A stretch of DNA of 9,075 bases from Hungatella sp. UBA5982 (lineage in GTDB: Bacteria; Bacillota; Clostridia; Lachnospirales; Lachnospiraceae): NCBI GenBank assembly GCA_002429965.1, contig DJBG01000170.1, positions 75,293 through 84,367 of the forward strand. The letters run 5' to 3'. The translations under genes were made by a program, and so were the position numbers. Within the stretch, counting starts at the first letter, position 1. Every line of letters starts with the position of its first letter. Of this stretch, positions 7,894-9,075 are shown piece by piece. The notes beneath the pieces are model-generated. The model saw only the letters and a program-made list of their open reading frames with translations, searched no databases and was not told the origin of the DNA.

Positions 7894-7908
7894 AGGTGCT
7901 GTCTTTTA
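7870..7908 (+). repeat. Direct repeat GCTGTCTTTTA, two copies in adjacent hairpin loops
   Basis: GCTGTCTTTTA occurs at 7870-7880 and again at 7898-7908, identical at all 11 positions with a 28-nt period. In each hairpin the repeat spans the last base or bases of the left arm and the pyrimidine-rich loop, so the same CUUUU is displayed single-stranded twice. Confidence 0.75.
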
Positions 7909-7913
7909 GCACC
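7895..7913 (+). other. Leader hairpin 2 upstream of rnpB
   Basis: GGTGCT (7895-7900) pairs with AGCACC (7908-7913) around the 7-nt loop GTCTTTT. It begins two bases after hairpin 1 ends and is followed by GTCCATTCG, not by a T-run, so it is not a typical terminator. Confidence 0.6.
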
Positions 7914-7922
7914 GTCCATTCG

Positions 7923-7952
7923 ATTATGAAAACAGGTTTTTGCTTTCATAAT
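7923..7952 (+). other. Leader hairpin 3 immediately before rnpB
   Basis: ATTATGAAA (7923-7931) pairs over 9 bp with TTTCATAAT (7944-7952). After an A-C mismatch two more pairs (CA/TG) close a 6-nt loop. It ends two bases before the extended P1 helix of RNase P RNA begins, so it could insulate the 5' end or guide its processing. The right arm overlaps the possible -10 CATAAT. Confidence 0.6.
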
Positions 7953-7956
7953 ATAG

Positions 7957-8306
7957 TTTTGAGTAAGACAAGTGGCCGCAGCTGCAAAGCCGAAAGGCTG
8001 CAGGTGAGGAAAGTCCGGGCTTCACAGGGCAGGATGCCAGATAACGTCTGGCGGAGGCGACTCTAGGGAAAGTGCAACAGAAATATACCGCCGCTTAATG
8101 CGGTAAGGGTGGAAAGGTGGTGTAAGAGACCACCGCCCTTCTGGTAACAGGAGGGGTCCATGTAAACCCCATCCGAAGCAAGACCGAACAGGGAGCTTAA
8201 GGCGGCCCGTCTGCTCCCGGGTAGGTCGCTTGAGCCTGCTGGCGACGGCAGGCCTAGATAGATGGCCATTCAACGACATAACCCGGCTTATCGTCTTACT
8301 CAAAGC
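7957..8306 (+). ncRNA. rnpB: RNase P RNA, bacterial class A
   Basis: This is the catalytic RNA of RNase P, which removes the 5' leader of pre-tRNAs. The conserved core is unmistakable: GAGGAAAGTCCGGGC (8006-8020), AGTGCAACAGAAA (8071-8083), CGAAGCAAGACCGA after the P15 region, GGTAGGTCGCTTGAGCC, and ACGACATAACCCGGCTTAT (8273-8291). The overall order matches E. coli M1 RNA, including the P16/P17/P6 part, so it is class A and not the Bacillus class B. P3 has a GAAA tetraloop (7992-7995). The P1 helix pairs GAGTAAGAC (7961-7969) with GTCTTACTC (8293-8301), and flanking bases can lengthen it to about 15 bp (7955-7969 with 8293-8307). Ends are placed from P1 and are accurate to a few bases. The P15 loop reads UGU (8161-8163) where GGU is expected. 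The gene follows the kinase by about 145 nt and may be transcribed from its own promoter, from read-through, or both. Confidence 0.97.
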
Positions 8307-8346
8307 TTTAAAAAAGGACTGTACCAATTTGGTCTTACTAAAAACA

Positions 8347-8363
8347 GCGCATAAAAAATGCGT
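8347..8363 (-). terminator. Weak candidate minus-strand terminator downstream of rnpB
   Basis: Read on the minus strand, CGCAT and ATGCG form a 5-bp stem around a T5 loop, followed after three bases by TTTTT. The stem is short. If active it would stop antisense transcription running from the pyrI side into rnpB. On the plus strand the same hairpin has no T-run. Confidence 0.28.
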
Positions 8364-8381
8364 CTTGATCAGTAATATGCT

Positions 8382-8430
8382 ACCCCTATATAGGACAATG
8401 AAATATAAAGGTCCTATATGGGGGTGTTTT
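8382..8430 (+). terminator. Strong hairpin, probable terminator of rnpB/operon transcription
   Basis: ACCCCTATATAGGAC (8382-8396) pairs over 15 bp (one G-U) with GTCCTATATGGGGGT (8411-8425), leaving a 14-nt A-rich loop, and is followed by GTTTT (8426-8430). It is the only strong plus-strand stem after rnpB. The loop is long and the T-run short for a textbook intrinsic terminator, so it could instead be a structured remnant of an inserted element. Confidence 0.5.
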
Positions 8431-8441
8431 CATGTCCAAAC

Positions 8442-8555
8442 ATTTTAATAACAATATCTGATTATATAGACTACTGCAACAATAAAAGCCTGCAGCAAAG
8501 ATTGTCAGTCATGACACCAATAGTGTATCACAACCCTTGTTTTGTTGCGGCATAA
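8442..8555 (+). pseudogene. Relic of the C-terminus of an IS3-family transposase (OrfB)
   Basis: A short frame ending at TAA 8553-8555 reads ...SDYIDYCNNKSLQQRL... then MTPIVYHNP and a final AA. This matches the usual end of IS3/IS150-type transposases, where a D/EYIxYYNxxR-type motif is followed by a segment of basic and Leu residues, then M/L-S/T-P-x-x-Y-R and the C-terminus. The second Tyr of YYN is Cys, the Arg after NNK is Ser, and the Arg after the P-x-x-Y unit is His, so the piece is decayed. Nothing of the catalytic DDE core or OrfA is visible upstream, where a 15-bp hairpin and then rnpB lie. It cannot be functional. The assignment is from remembered motif patterns over about 37 residues. 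Confidence 0.6.
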
Positions 8556-8562
8556 AAGAAAT

Positions 8563-8587
8563 GAACCTGCCTAAAATCGGCAGGTTC
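8563..8587 (-). terminator. Intrinsic terminator of pyrI (minus strand)
   Basis: GAACCTGCC (8563-8571) and GGCAGGTTC (8579-8587) form a perfect 9-bp GC-rich stem with a 7-nt loop. Read on the minus strand it is followed by ATTTCTTTTATG, a T-rich tail, and lies 66 nt beyond the pyrI stop codon. On the plus strand the tail is TTAACCTAAAAA, so termination should act mainly on the minus strand. Confidence 0.75.
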
Positions 8588-8653
8588 TTAACCTAAAAAT
8601 GAAATAATTCACTGTCCTATTGACGGGAAGCACGCCATTCATCGCAGAACCGT

Positions 8654-9075
8654 TTATTTCGTATATTTTTCTTCGCAATACATACAGCGATAGACTTCTT
8701 TTTCCTCATCGGCAAGATAGAATACATGGGGAAGCCCCTGCTCGATGGAGGTAATGCAGCGGGGGTTTTTACAATGGATCACGTTGGTGATTTTTTTAGG
8801 AAGGCTTAACGTCTTCTTTTCTACAATCAGGTTATCCCTTATGATGTTGATCGTAATGTTATGGTCAATATAGCCCAGGATGTCCAGATCAATGTGGTCT
8901 AAGCCGCCTTCAATTTTTATGATATCTTTTTTCCCCATCTTATTGCTTTTTGCATTCTTAATGATGGCGACCTGGCAATCCAGCTTGTCCAGACCAAGGT
9001 TAAAGTAAATTTCCAGGCTTTTTCCGGCTTCAATGTGGTCTAATACGATTCCTTCTTTTAATCCGCTGATATTTA
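8654..9075 (-). CDS. pyrI: Aspartate carbamoyltransferase regulatory subunit (5' end just outside window)
   Basis: PyrI binds the PyrB catalytic subunit and confers allosteric control by nucleotides on the first committed step of pyrimidine synthesis. On the minus strand the frame is open to the window edge and reads NISGLKEGIVLDHIEAGKSL, the typical start of the family's nucleotide-binding domain; 139 residues are visible and probably only about two codons are missing. The Met at 8938 is internal (within SNKMGKKD), so taking it as the start would remove about a third of the protein. The C-terminal zinc domain has all four cysteines, in VIHCKNPRC and YRCMYCEEKY (C-x4-C ... C-x2-C). PyrB is expected directly upstream, beyond 9075. 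The gene is convergent with rnpB and has its own terminator at 8563-8587. Confidence 0.95.
   Translation of the reverse strand, partial: NISGLKEGIVLDHIEAGKSLEIYFNLGLDKLDCQVAIIKNAKSNKMGKKDIIKIEGGLDHIDLDILGYIDHNITINIIRDNLIVEKKTLSLPKKITNVIHCKNPRCITSIEQGLPHVFYLADEEKEVYRCMYCEEKYTK

Larger units (their letters stand above)
8307..8653. other. Intergenic region between convergent rnpB and pyrI
   Basis: No intact protein gene is supported here. It contains a second copy of the P1-strand octamer GTCTTACT (8332-8339), a small hairpin (8347-8363), a 15-bp stem (8382-8425), the transposase relic and the pyrI terminator. The bases between 8588 and 8653 show nothing further that I recognise. Confidence 0.7.

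Noticed and set aside
7734..8066. 110-residue plus-strand frame crossing the end of the kinase gene and rnpB
   Set aside because: It overlaps the kinase C-terminus, the hairpin leader and the RNase P RNA, with no ribosome binding site or recognisable domain.
8022..8448. Frames on both strands over rnpB (8022-8327 minus, 8063-8269 minus, 8230-8448 plus)
   Set aside because: They lie on or overlap a highly conserved structural RNA and show no protein-like features.
8432..8461. Nine-codon frame MSKHFNNNI after the 15-bp hairpin
   Set aside because: It is too short, has no convincing Shine-Dalgarno at normal spacing, and overlaps the transposase relic in another frame.
1..9075. CRISPR array, tRNA genes, prophage or defence cassette
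   Set aside because: No spaced direct repeats of CRISPR type, no tRNA cloverleaf and no phage or defence proteins were seen; the window is mostly core housekeeping genes.

Overview
The window looks like chromosomal DNA from a Gram-positive clostridium, most likely a member of the Lachnospiraceae (Lacrimispora/Enterocloster-like; the family is inferred from gene order and protein style, and the genus is a guess). The supporting signs are strong AAGGAGG-type ribosome binding sites, a vegetative sigma factor with a very acidic N-terminal part, a TrmK-Nif3 pair, a TGS-domain nucleoside kinase, a class A RNase P RNA and a PyrI-type aspartate carbamoyltransferase regulatory subunit.

Layout: (1) 2-403, the C-terminal DNA-binding half of an AraC-family regulator cut by the window edge. 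(2) 404-492, a short gap with an extended -10 promoter. (3) 493-7810, six tightly packed plus-strand genes: dgt (dNTP triphosphohydrolase), dnaG (primase), rpoD (main sigma factor), trmK (tRNA A22 methyltransferase), a Nif3-family metalloprotein and a TGS/uridine-kinase-like nucleoside kinase. Gaps are 88, 39 and 21 nt, then a 14-nt overlap, then 11 nt, so this reads as an operon of the macromolecular-synthesis type, extended at both ends. (4) 7811-7956, a leader with a candidate promoter and three consecutive hairpins. (5) about 7957-8306, rnpB. (6) 8307-8653, no intact gene: small hairpins, a 15-bp stem that may end rnpB transcription, a decayed C-terminal scrap of an IS3-type transposase, and a terminator for the opposite strand. 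(7) 8654-9075 on the minus strand, pyrI, missing only its first few codons at the window edge and convergent with everything else.

Together the genes cover dNTP pool control, primer synthesis, housekeeping transcription and tRNA modification/processing (TrmK, RNase P), which is ordinary core biology. I found no convincing new defence, mobile or biosynthetic system. The best second-look items are non-coding: competing start sites in front of dnaG, the three-hairpin leader with an 11-nt repeated loop before rnpB, a UGU where the tRNA-CCA-binding GGU of RNase P RNA is expected, a duplicated P1 strand just after rnpB, and the transposase relic.
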